Positions 6,825 through 13,571 of a stretch of 14,281 bases of DNA are shown in pieces. This DNA is from UBA8337 sp965662725 (GTDB lineage: Bacteria; Pseudomonadota; Alphaproteobacteria; RS24). The notes below the pieces were generated by a model, which was given only the letters and a program-made list of their open reading frames with translations, was not told where the DNA came from and did not search any database. Within the stretch, counting starts at the first letter, position 1; each line of letters opens with the position of its first letter. Position numbers and translations under genes: made by a program. The DNA is taken from NCBI GenBank assembly GCA_965662725.1, contig CBFIIT010000039.1, positions 1 to 14,281 on the forward strand, written 5' to 3'.

Positions 6825-8096
6825 TTATTTCAGTTCAAACTTTATCGGCACGCTGAACGGGCCGGAAACAAAATTGGCACCAACGCGTTTGACCGGGCCG
6901 GTCAGTTCGACTGATTTCAAGCGCGGCAGAAGTTCTTCCCAAAAGATCCGCATTTCCAAGCGCGCCAAATGCTGGCCAAGACAGACATGCGGGCCATAGC
7001 CAAGCGCCATATGACGGTTTGGTTTACGGGTGATATCGAACTCAAACGGGTTATCATAAACATCTTCGTCGCGACTGGCGCAGGCAAAATTTGACATCAG
7101 CCAGTCGCCTTTTTTGATATCAATGCCGCGAATTTGTACATCGCGCGTGGCGCTGCGCATGAAGTGCTTGACCGGGCTTTCCCATCGAATGCTTTCCTCG
7201 ACAAAGCCGGGAATGAGCGACGGGTCGTCTTGCAGCTTTGGCAGCAATTGCGGGTTTTCGCATAGGGCAATCATGCCGGCAGACGTGGAGTTTGAAGTTG
7301 TGTCATGACCGGCCGTGGCGGTGATGACATAATAGCCAAAGGTTTCAACTTCGCCCAAAGGTTCTCCGTCAATCATGCCGTTTGACAAAACCGTCGCCAA
7401 ATCATCTTTCGGATTTTTGCGGCGGTCTTCGGTCATTGCCGTGAAATAGGCCAATGCTTCCATAGCAACTTCAGCGATCGCTTGTTGTTGCTCTTCGGGC
7501 GTTTTATAAACGCGACCGGTCGCATTGGCTTCAGGGTCTCCTGACCCGAAAGTTTCTTGGGTCAGCCGCAACATCATATCTTCGGCTGCGTCTTCCGCGC
7601 CCAGCACATCCATAATCACCCGCAGCGGATAGAGCAGGGCAATATCACGGGCAAAATCACATTCGCCACCAGTGTCCATCAATAAATCGAGTGTTTGCTG
7701 CATGCGTTGGCGAATGCGCGGCTCAAGCTTACGCAAAGAGCGCGGCCCAAACCAAGTGGCTGTCAGGTCGCGATAGGCTTTGTGCTTTTCGCCATCCATT
7801 TGCACAAGTGTCAGGAAGCGGTGTGGCGAGCCGAACTCCTCCATTGTAAGACGATTGGTTTCAGCATCGACCACAACAGTCGGCAAGTCACCGGCATGAA
7901 AAGTTTCATTATCGGCTTCAACCGTCTGCACATCCTCAAACTTTGAGATAAACCAGAATGGGTCAAACCCCTTCGGCTTTGCCAGTGCTACCGGTGCGGT
8001 TTGCCGCAACTCGCTAAACACGGCATGAATACGTTCAAAATCCTTATAGCTTGACGGGTCAACGAGCGCGTCAGCCAGCTCTTGTTTCATTTCCAT
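6825..8096 (-). CDS. Cytochrome P450 monooxygenase (class I bacterial type)
   Basis: A 423-residue soluble P450. The I-helix AGHDTT is at 262-267 with the acid-alcohol pair Asp265-Thr266, ESIR of the K-helix is at 301-304, and the heme loop is LGYGPHVCLGQHLARLE with heme-ligand Cys372. The length and the GHDTTS and GQHLARLE forms are typical of soluble bacterial P450s that draw electrons from ferredoxin and ferredoxin reductase; neither partner is encoded in the window. The start ATG has GGGAGTGA just upstream. It is the first gene of the operon that continues through the SDR, thioesterase, SRPBCC and COQ4 genes, and it is divergent from an MFS permease. Relatives of this type hydroxylate terpenoids, steroids or fatty acids, but I cannot assign a CYP family or a substrate from motifs alone. 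Confidence 0.95.
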   Translation of the reverse strand: MEMKQELADALVDPSSYKDFERIHAVFSELRQTAPVALAKPKGFDPFWFISKFEDVQTVEADNETFHAGDLPTVVVDAETNRLTMEEFGSPHRFLTLVQMDGEKHKAYRDLTATWFGPRSLRKLEPRIRQRMQQTLDLLMDTGGECDFARDIALLYPLRVIMDVLGAEDAAEDMMLRLTQETFGSGDPEANATGRVYKTPEEQQQAIAEVAMEALAYFTAMTEDRRKNPKDDLATVLSNGMIDGEPLGEVETFGYYVITATAGHDTTSNSTSAGMIALCENPQLLPKLQDDPSLIPGFVEESIRWESPVKHFMRSATRDVQIRGIDIKKGDWLMSNFACASRDEDVYDNPFEFDITRKPNRHMALGYGPHVCLGQHLARLEMRIFWEELLPRLKSVELTGPVKRVGANFVSGPFSVPIKFELK

Positions 8097-8251
8097 ATGT
8101 CACTCCCATTTTTTTATTTTGTCAGATGAAGAATATAGGTGGCAAGTTTTTTTGACCGAAAACCGTCGATAAGCAAGGGGTGGTATATGGCGGCAAGTAT
8201 GGCTAATCTAGGCGCGGCGAAACGCAAGCTTTCGGTCTAACGGGGAGTATA
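8097..8251. promoter_or_regulatory. Divergent promoter region between the P450 operon and the MFS gene
   Basis: These 155 bases must hold the promoters for both directions. For the P450 operon a candidate on the minus strand is TTGCCA (8140-8145) followed after 18 bases by CAAAAT, ending a few bases before the A/T-rich leader. No convincing -35/-10 pair was found for the MFS gene. Two repeats could be operators: TTTGACCGAAA (8151-8161) is the inverse complement of TTTCGGTCTAA (8230-8240) with one mismatch, and GGTGGCAAGT (8138-8147) recurs as GGCGGCAAGT (8189-8198), 51 bases apart. GGAG at 8244-8247 serves the MFS start. Confidence 0.4.
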
Positions 8252-9451
8252 ATGCAACAAAATGAGTTCAAACGGGGCTGGGCGGTATTGCTCGGCGCTT
8301 TTATCGGTTCCGGCGTCGGCTTGGCGTCGATGGTTTATTATTCAACCGGTATTTGGATACGTCCTTGGCAAGAAGAATTTGGCTGGACGCGTGCCGAAAT
8401 TGGCCTGCAACAATCAATCTCGGTGATTGTGATGATGGCGCTCGCGCCTTTGGTCGGTCGCCTAATCGACCGCTACGGTTTGCGCCCTGTCACCGCCATA
8501 TGCCTGCTCGGATATGGTCTTTTTCTTGCCGTCTTCCCGTTTATGAGCGGCAGTTTATTGGTGTTATATGCATTGAGCTTTGGTTATGCGGTTTTCGGTG
8601 TCGGCACGACCGGACTGGCATTTACCCGTGCCGTAAACGCGTTTTTCATTAAAAACCGAGGCCTCGCCTTAGGCATTTGTCTTACGTCAACCGGCGTGAT
8701 GGCGTTTGTCATGCCGCGCTTTATGACCCCTTATGTGGCCGAGCATGGTTGGCGCGCCGGCTTTTGGGTGATGTTTGCAATCGTGATGATTTCCACACCA
8801 TTGGTTTATTTCCTTTTGCGCGATGCCCCTGAAGAAGACGATGGGGGTGATGCAGTGGCGGCGCAGGCGCAAGCCGGACTGACCTTTGCCGAAGCCATTC
8901 GCACGGTGACTTTTTGGAAAGTGGCGGCAATTTTCTTTCTAGTCTCAACCGCTGTTTTGGGGCTGATACCGGCGTTCATTCCTTTGCTGCAAGATGCCGG
9001 CATGACACCGCAACAGGCGGGCAGTCTTGGGGCTGCCATGGGGCTGTCAGTTATGGTGTCACGCTTGCTTATCGGTTTTATTATCGACCGCGTTTTTGCG
9101 CCCTATGTGGCGGCGGTGGCTTTTTCTTTGGTGGCGCTTGGTTGCTTGGCTTTAGGGCTTGGCGGTATCGGCTATGCGATGCTGGCGGCTATTGCTTTGG
9201 GTTTTGCCGTCGGTGCGGAGCTTGATCTTATCGGCTATTTCACCGCGCGCTATTTCGGCATGGAAAATTATGGCGCAATTTACGGTCTACAATATTCCAT
9301 CTTTATCTTTGGCGCAGCCATTGGGCCGATTTATACCGGCTATATATGGGACGTGACCGGCAATTATGATTTGGCACTGTTAATTGCTGCCGCACTGATG
9401 CTGCCGGTGGTGGTGATTGCGCTGACTTTGCCGAAATTCAAAACCGCTTAA
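8252..9451 (+). CDS. MFS transporter (monocarboxylate/OFA-like, 12 TM)
   Basis: A 399-residue integral membrane protein with about twelve hydrophobic segments in two halves, separated by a charged cytoplasmic loop near residues 190-205 (RDAPEEDDGGDA). The loop between helices 2 and 3 has the MFS motif A form GRLIDRYGLRP (69-79), and an echo appears in the second half as IGFIIDRVFAP. The N-terminal layout, with STGIWIRPWQEEFGWTRAEIG before helix 2, resembles the monocarboxylate and oxalate/formate antiporter-like group, which moves organic anions across the inner membrane. It is transcribed away from the P450 from a shared intergenic region, so uptake or efflux of the P450 substrate or product is plausible but not shown. 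It ends six bases from the convergent SDR. Confidence 0.88.
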   Translation: MQQNEFKRGWAVLLGAFIGSGVGLASMVYYSTGIWIRPWQEEFGWTRAEIGLQQSISVIVMMALAPLVGRLIDRYGLRPVTAICLLGYGLFLAVFPFMSGSLLVLYALSFGYAVFGVGTTGLAFTRAVNAFFIKNRGLALGICLTSTGVMAFVMPRFMTPYVAEHGWRAGFWVMFAIVMISTPLVYFLLRDAPEEDDGGDAVAAQAQAGLTFAEAIRTVTFWKVAAIFFLVSTAVLGLIPAFIPLLQDAGMTPQQAGSLGAAMGLSVMVSRLLIGFIIDRVFAPYVAAVAFSLVALGCLALGLGGIGYAMLAAIALGFAVGAELDLIGYFTARYFGMENYGAIYGLQYSIFIFGAAIGPIYTGYIWDVTGNYDLALLIAAALMLPVVVIALTLPKFKTA

Positions 9452-9457
9452 TCGCGC

Positions 9458-10438
9458 TTAACCGAATTTTTGCCCGACCATATCTTCGGATGCGGTCCAC
9501 AGTTTTTCGGCGGCGGCCGTGTCATAGGCGAAATGGCGGATACCGCCTTGCATCTTACTGTCATCAGGCACTTGTTCGGCAATATGACAATTTTCCAGAT
9601 AGGCCCCGCCTTGGCCGGTCAGTTCCGGTGCCGTAGCAGCATAGCAAGAGGTTGCGGCACCTTGCTCGACGCTTTTCATGCCGCCGGTTGATTTGCCTTC
9701 GCCATCATCCTTGCTTGGTTTGTTTTCGCTCATTATCCGGTCGAAATCTTCCTGCGTCATATGGCGAGACAGACGCGTGGCGATAACCCCCGGATGCACG
9801 GCGAAAGCCTCCACGCCCTTATCGGCAAAGCGTTTATTCAACGCGACAGCAAATAGCGCATTGGCGGTTTTGGCCTGCCCATAGGCTTCCCATTTTTCAT
9901 AATCGCGATTTTCATAATGAATATCACTGAACACAATAGGCGAGGCACGATGGCCGAGCGATGATAGCGAGATGATGCGCGCGGGGGCAGCCTTCAGCAG
10001 CGCCGGCATAATCAGATTGGTGAAGTAAAAATGACCGATATGATTTGAGCCGAATTGCAATTCAAATCCGTCTTCGGTTTTATCCTGTGGACAGGCCATA
10101 ATTCCGGCATTGTTAATCAGCAAATCGAGGCTGTCATAACGGCTTAAGAAATCTTCTGCAGAAGCTTTCAGCTTGCTCAATGAGGCAAGCTCCAAAAACA
10201 ATATGTCAATTTTATCATTGCCGGTGGCGGCGCTGACTTTGGCTTTCACTTTTTCAGCGTGTTCTTGACTGCGCGCCGCAATAATAACTTCCGCCCCTTT
10301 GGCGGCGAGGGCGCGGACGGTCTCAGCCCCAATACCGGACGCACCACCGGTTACCAAAGCGCGTTTTCCGGTCAGGTCAATGCCGTCCAAAACCTCATCT
10401 GTTGTTGAATGATGTCCGAATGAATTTCTGTCCGTCAT
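9458..10438 (-). CDS. SDR oxidoreductase, retinol dehydrogenase/WWOX-like
   Basis: A 326-residue SDR of the retinol dehydrogenase, WWOX and protochlorophyllide-reductase-like branch. TGGASGIG is at 30-37, Arg56 after beta-2 (IAARS) indicates NADP(H), NNAG is at 109-112, the GSNHIGHFYFTNL segment follows, Ser159/160 and Tyr186-x3-Lys190 (YGQAK) form the active site, and HPG follows. The stretch LELASL replaces the usual LDLASL. The frame is open further upstream, but ATG 10438 is preferred because a G-rich GGGGG lies five bases before it and family members begin with a short hydrophilic lead. The upstream extension would be a non-conserved hydrophobic stretch. Its stop is six bases from the convergent MFS stop. 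The substrate is not known; this branch reduces or oxidises lipophilic alcohols and carbonyls. Confidence 0.88.
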   Translation of the reverse strand: MTDRNSFGHHSTTDEVLDGIDLTGKRALVTGGASGIGAETVRALAAKGAEVIIAARSQEHAEKVKAKVSAATGNDKIDILFLELASLSKLKASAEDFLSRYDSLDLLINNAGIMACPQDKTEDGFELQFGSNHIGHFYFTNLIMPALLKAAPARIISLSSLGHRASPIVFSDIHYENRDYEKWEAYGQAKTANALFAVALNKRFADKGVEAFAVHPGVIATRLSRHMTQEDFDRIMSENKPSKDDGEGKSTGGMKSVEQGAATSCYAATAPELTGQGGAYLENCHIAEQVPDDSKMQGGIRHFAYDTAAAEKLWTASEDMVGQKFG

Positions 10439-10596
10439 ATGCGCCCCCATATTCATAATTGGTGCATTAAACAGTATAGAAATTAAAAGGGATTGCAACG
10501 CGTTGCGGGTTTCCGCTTGCTGCGATTTTCAGTGAATAAGTATATTGACGCGACAAAAATAATTGGGGCAAGCTGCACCTGACTAGGGAGAAAAAA
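10439..10596. promoter_or_regulatory. Divergent intergenic region with a 12-base palindrome
   Basis: This region separates the divergent RDH-like SDR and the amidase. It contains a perfect palindrome GCAACGCGTTGC at 10495-10506, near its middle, which could be an operator. A weak plus-strand promoter candidate for the amidase is TTGCTG (10517-10522) with TATATT (10541-10546) after 18 bases. AGGGAG at 10585-10590 is the amidase ribosome-binding site, six bases before its ATG. Confidence 0.3.
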
Positions 10597-12102
10597 ATGC
10601 AAAGAAGAAATTTTCTAGCCGGTGCCAGCGCCTTGGCGCTCACATCGGCTATCAAACCGGCTGCCGCCGCGATGGATGAATTTGTTACTTATGACGGCAT
10701 GGGGCAGGCTGAGCTTGTGCGCAGCGGTCAAGTATCCTCATTGGAATTGGTTGAAGCGGCGATTAAGCGGATTGAAAAGCTTAATCCGGCACTGAATGCA
10801 GTGGTGCATAAAATGTATGACCAAGGCCGCGACGCCGCGCAAGGCGAGCTGCCGGACGGGCCGTTTAAAGGCGTGCCTTATTTGATTAAAGACTTGTCGG
10901 AATTGGAAGGCGAGCCGATGACTTTCGGGTCAAGATTGTTTGAGCATAATGTCGCCGATTTCGATAATGGCAGCGTTGTTCGGGCGAAGCAAGCGGGCCT
11001 GGTGATTATCGGCAAAACCAATACGCCGGAGTTCGGTTTCGTCTCAACGACGGAAAGCCTGCTTTTGGGCGCGGCACGCAATCCTTATAATGCGGCCTAT
11101 CACACTGGCGGCAGTTCGGGCGGGGCCGGTGCGGCTGTGGCGTCCGGCATGGTGCCGTTTGCCCATGCCTCTGATGGCGGTGGCTCTATTCGTATTCCGG
11201 CATCGGTTAATGGTCTTGTCGGTCTGAAGCCGACGCGAAAGCGCTTATACACGAATACGCCGCCACTTGGAGAGGCTGATATTGCGGTGCGCTTGGCGGT
11301 TTCCCGCTCTGTGCGTGACACGGCGCAAATTCTCAATGCCGGTGAACAGAAAGGCAGTACGGCTCCGCTTTCGCCGACCGGCTTTATTGACGGGCCATCG
11401 CGCAAGCGTTTGAAGATTGCCTTTTTCACCAAAACCTATGATGGGCGCGAGCCGCACCCGGATGTGAAGCGGGCAACTGAGAAGGCTGCAAAGCTGTGTG
11501 CCAATCTCGGGCATAATGTGGAAGCCAATGATGCGGCGGGGGTTGTTGATGACGCTTTTGTCGATCAGTTTATGAATGTTTGGTCGTCTTCCGCCCTGAC
11601 GCTGGTTGAAAATGCGCGCCTCATCGGTTTGATGCAGGGGCGTTGGGTCAATGCCGATGATATGTTGGAACCGTTCTCACACGGGCTGGCCGATCTTTAT
11701 AAAACCCGTCGAGCGCAAAATCCTGACATTGATAAAGACGCGCTGGCATATGTGAAATCAGTCGAGGCAAAATATCGCGACTTCTTTGAAGATTATGATG
11801 TGATTTTGTCGCCGGTCTTGTTCAGACCGCCAATGCTGCTGGGCGAGCAAAGTGGCGATAAAAGCTTTGAAGAGATTTATGCCGCGACATTGGATTACGT
11901 TACCTATACGGCGCAATATAATGCATCGGGTAATCCGGCGATTAGCCTGCCGCTTTATACCAGCCGCGATGGCTTGCCTATCGGCTCGCAATTCGCTGCC
12001 GCGCATGGCGGAGAGGCAACTTTATTGCATCTCGCATATGAGCTGGAAGCAGCGCGGCCATGGGCCGACCGCTGGCCGGATATTTCGGCGCAAAAGCTCT
12101 AA
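10597..12102 (+). CDS. Tat-exported amidase (amidase signature family)
   Basis: A 501-residue amidase-signature hydrolase that should cleave carboxamide bonds in the periplasm. The N-terminus MQRRNFLAGASALAL followed by PAAAA is a twin-arginine signal peptide (RRNFL) with cleavage near residue 25. The catalytic triad is intact: Lys98 in YLIKD, cis-Ser173 in GGSSGG, and nucleophile Ser197 in DGGGSIR, with the same spacings (75 and 24 residues) as in fatty acid amide hydrolase. The HASDGGGSIRIPAS form resembles the branch that includes 6-aminohexanoate cyclic dimer hydrolase and peptide amidases, but substrate cannot be assigned. AGGGAG lies six bases before the ATG. The stop TAA overlaps the convergent quinone oxidoreductase stop by four bases. 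It stands as a single gene with no obvious partner. Confidence 0.9.
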   Translation: MQRRNFLAGASALALTSAIKPAAAAMDEFVTYDGMGQAELVRSGQVSSLELVEAAIKRIEKLNPALNAVVHKMYDQGRDAAQGELPDGPFKGVPYLIKDLSELEGEPMTFGSRLFEHNVADFDNGSVVRAKQAGLVIIGKTNTPEFGFVSTTESLLLGAARNPYNAAYHTGGSSGGAGAAVASGMVPFAHASDGGGSIRIPASVNGLVGLKPTRKRLYTNTPPLGEADIAVRLAVSRSVRDTAQILNAGEQKGSTAPLSPTGFIDGPSRKRLKIAFFTKTYDGREPHPDVKRATEKAAKLCANLGHNVEANDAAGVVDDAFVDQFMNVWSSSALTLVENARLIGLMQGRWVNADDMLEPFSHGLADLYKTRRAQNPDIDKDALAYVKSVEAKYRDFFEDYDVILSPVLFRPPMLLGEQSGDKSFEEIYAATLDYVTYTAQYNASGNPAISLPLYTSRDGLPIGSQFAAAHGGEATLLHLAYELEAARPWADRWPDISAQKL

Positions 12103-13076
12103 GGTAATAACAGGCTGCAGCCGGTGGTTTTGCGCGCTTCCAAATCTATATGGGCGCGCGCCGCATCTTCCAGCCTATAGGTCTGGTTAATCTCGACCGC
12201 CAGCACGCCCTTGGCGACAAGGGCGAAAACGCGGTCAGCAGAGGCTTGCATCCAGCCTGCTTGCATCATGAAAGTGGCCAAAGTCGGACGGGTGAAAAAC
12301 ACCGATCCGGCGGCTGCCAAATCGCCGGGCACGACAGCCTCGATGGGGCCGGAGGCATTGCCGAAGCTGACAAATGTGCCGCGCGGGGCCAGCGCATTGA
12401 GGCTTAGCCGATAGCTGTCTTTGCCGACACTGTCATAAATAACCGGAAAACCGCCTGGAGCTATCTCTGCCAATTGCTCAGCCAAATCGGCATCGCCCGA
12501 TAGCAAGCATTTTGCCGCGCCATGGCTTCCAGCCAGACTGCATTTTTCAGCCGTGCTGGCTGTGCCGATAAGGGAGACGCCCAAATGCTTGGCCCATTGG
12601 CAGGCCAAGAGACCGACGCCGCCAGCCGCGGCATGAAACAAAATCGTTTCGCCGCCATGCAGAGGAAAAGTTTCATTGAATAGATAATCAACCGTCATGC
12701 CTTTCAGTAAAACTGCCGCCGCTTGTGCGTCGGAAACCGTATCGGGGATGCGCACCAAGGAAGCAGTGGGCAGCACAATGGCATCTGCATAAGCACCGAT
12801 GGCCATGGCAAAGGCAACGCGCTCACCGACTTTGAAATCAGTGACACCCTCGCCAAGCGCTTCAATCTGGCCGGCGCCTTCGCAGCCAAGGCCGGTCGGC
12901 AGCGGCAAAGGATACAGACCGCTGCGATGGTAAGTGTCGATGAGATTAATGCCGATGGCGGTAAGCTTCAGCCGCACTTCTCCGGCTGTCGGCTCAGGGC
13001 AGGGCAAATGCTTTAGTTGCATTTCTTGCGCTGTGCCAAAGGCCTCAATTTGTATCGCGCGAATATCTTCTGCCAT
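12099..13076 (-). CDS. NADPH:quinone oxidoreductase-like protein (zinc-independent MDR, zeta-crystallin type)
   Basis: A 325-residue medium-chain dehydrogenase/reductase of the quinone oxidoreductase branch. GINLIDTYHRSGLYPLP (42-58) and LGCEGAGQIEALGEGV (63-78) are hallmark segments of this group, as is LLKGMTVDYL (123-132); the nucleotide-binding loop AAAGGVG is at 149-155. Zinc-binding cysteines of alcohol dehydrogenases are absent. The frame is open upstream, but ATG 13076 is chosen because it starts the conserved MAEDIRAIQ and has GGAG eight bases before it. The enzyme reduces quinones or other electrophilic carbonyls with NADPH in the cytoplasm. Its TAG stop shares bases with the TAA of the convergent amidase. 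No link to the neighbouring genes is evident. Confidence 0.9.
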   Translation of the reverse strand: MAEDIRAIQIEAFGTAQEMQLKHLPCPEPTAGEVRLKLTAIGINLIDTYHRSGLYPLPLPTGLGCEGAGQIEALGEGVTDFKVGERVAFAMAIGAYADAIVLPTASLVRIPDTVSDAQAAAVLLKGMTVDYLFNETFPLHGGETILFHAAAGGVGLLACQWAKHLGVSLIGTASTAEKCSLAGSHGAAKCLLSGDADLAEQLAEIAPGGFPVIYDSVGKDSYRLSLNALAPRGTFVSFGNASGPIEAVVPGDLAAAGSVFFTRPTLATFMMQAGWMQASADRVFALVAKGVLAVEINQTYRLEDAARAHIDLEARKTTGCSLLLP

Positions 13077-13367
13077 TCGGATGCTCCGTAAATCATTAGC
13101 CAAATCGGGCGAATGCGCCGCCGGATTCGTTTTATGTTGCCCGAACGTATCAGATTTCCACAATTTAACAGTTTGTAAAATTTGTTGACTGATGCGCAGA
13201 AACGAATGCAATGCCAAAAGTTGAATTGAATCAATGATTTCTAGTGCTGCTTGAATAAAGGGTCAAAACAACCGCCTTTAGTTAAGAATCCTTCTAAAAG
13301 AAACTGTTTTATATTGCGCGCCGAGATGGATACGTTGCGTCGGTAAACATTTGTGTGGGAGTTTTCT
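13077..13367. promoter_or_regulatory. Divergent intergenic region, 291 bases, A/T-rich
   Basis: This is the longest non-coding stretch of the window, lying between the quinone oxidoreductase (-) and the lipoprotein gene (+). A plus-strand promoter candidate is TTGACT (13185-13190) with TGCAAT (13207-13212) after 16 bases, which would leave a leader of roughly 150 bases. GGGAG at 13357-13361, six bases before ATG 13368, is the lipoprotein ribosome-binding site. I saw no hairpin strong enough to call a riboswitch or terminator, and no small open frame with a convincing start. Confidence 0.25.
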
Positions 13368-13550
13368 ATGCGTAATTTAATTTTAGCCAGCGTATTTGCG
13401 TTGAGCTTGGCTGCATGCAGCGGCGGCGGTAGCGGAAGCGGAAGCGGAAGCGGAAGCGGTGGTAATGCCGGTAACAACGGTAATGGCAATGGCGGCGCAA
13501 TTACCGGTCTTAGCACGCCGGGCAGTGTTGCCGTGGTTCAAAGCCAGTAA
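13368..13550 (+). CDS. Small Gly/Ser-repeat lipoprotein
   Basis: A 60-residue product. Residues 1-17, MRNLILASVFALSLAAC, form a lipoprotein signal peptide with lipobox LAAC and lipidated Cys17. The mature part is a flexible low-complexity chain: SGGG, five GS units (residues 21-30), a Gly/Asn-rich stretch to residue 43, and a short tail ending GSVAVVQSQ. There is no folded domain. An in-frame GTG at 13353 would add five residues, but GGGAG at 13357-13361 places the start at 13368. It lies 21 bases upstream of a secreted protein gene in the same direction, so the two are probably co-transcribed. The lipoprotein could tether or accompany the secreted product (inference). I do not recognise a family. 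Confidence 0.75.
   Translation: MRNLILASVFALSLAACSGGGSGSGSGSGSGGNAGNNGNGNGGAITGLSTPGSVAVVQSQ
13428..13457 (+). repeat. In-frame hexanucleotide tandem repeat (GGAAGC)
   Basis: Four exact GGAAGC units (13434-13457) follow one variant GGTAGC (13428-13433), and GGTGGT comes after. The unit encodes Gly-Ser, and because it is six bases long, slippage would change the linker length without breaking the frame. Confidence 0.9.
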
Positions 13551-13571
13551 TTAGTATATTAGGAGTTAGTT

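Noticed and set aside
6381..6914. A 177-codon open frame on the plus strand, antisense to the SDR and the end of the P450.
   Set aside because: Both minus-strand genes have complete catalytic motifs and tight operon spacing; the antisense frame crosses their boundary and resembles no protein.
10439..10498. A 20-residue N-terminal extension of the RDH-like SDR.
   Set aside because: The extension is not SDR-like, while a G-rich ribosome-binding site lies five bases before ATG 10438.
12099..12102. Four-base overlap of the amidase and quinone oxidoreductase stops as a functional antisense link.
   Set aside because: Short overlaps of convergent stops are common in compact genomes, and nothing else here points to a regulatory role.
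13077..13217. A 47-residue N-terminal extension of the quinone oxidoreductase.
   Set aside because: The conserved MDR fold starts right after ATG 13076, which has GGAG at suitable spacing; the extension is low-similarity intergenic sequence.
13428..13457. The hexanucleotide repeat as a CRISPR or protein-binding iteron array.
   Set aside because: The units are contiguous without spacers and lie in frame inside a coding region as Gly-Ser codons.
13241..13516. A Pro/Leu-repeat open frame on the minus strand opposite the lipoprotein.
   Set aside because: The Pro-Leu pattern is only the complement of the GGAAGC repeat. The plus-strand frame has a lipobox and a ribosome-binding site.
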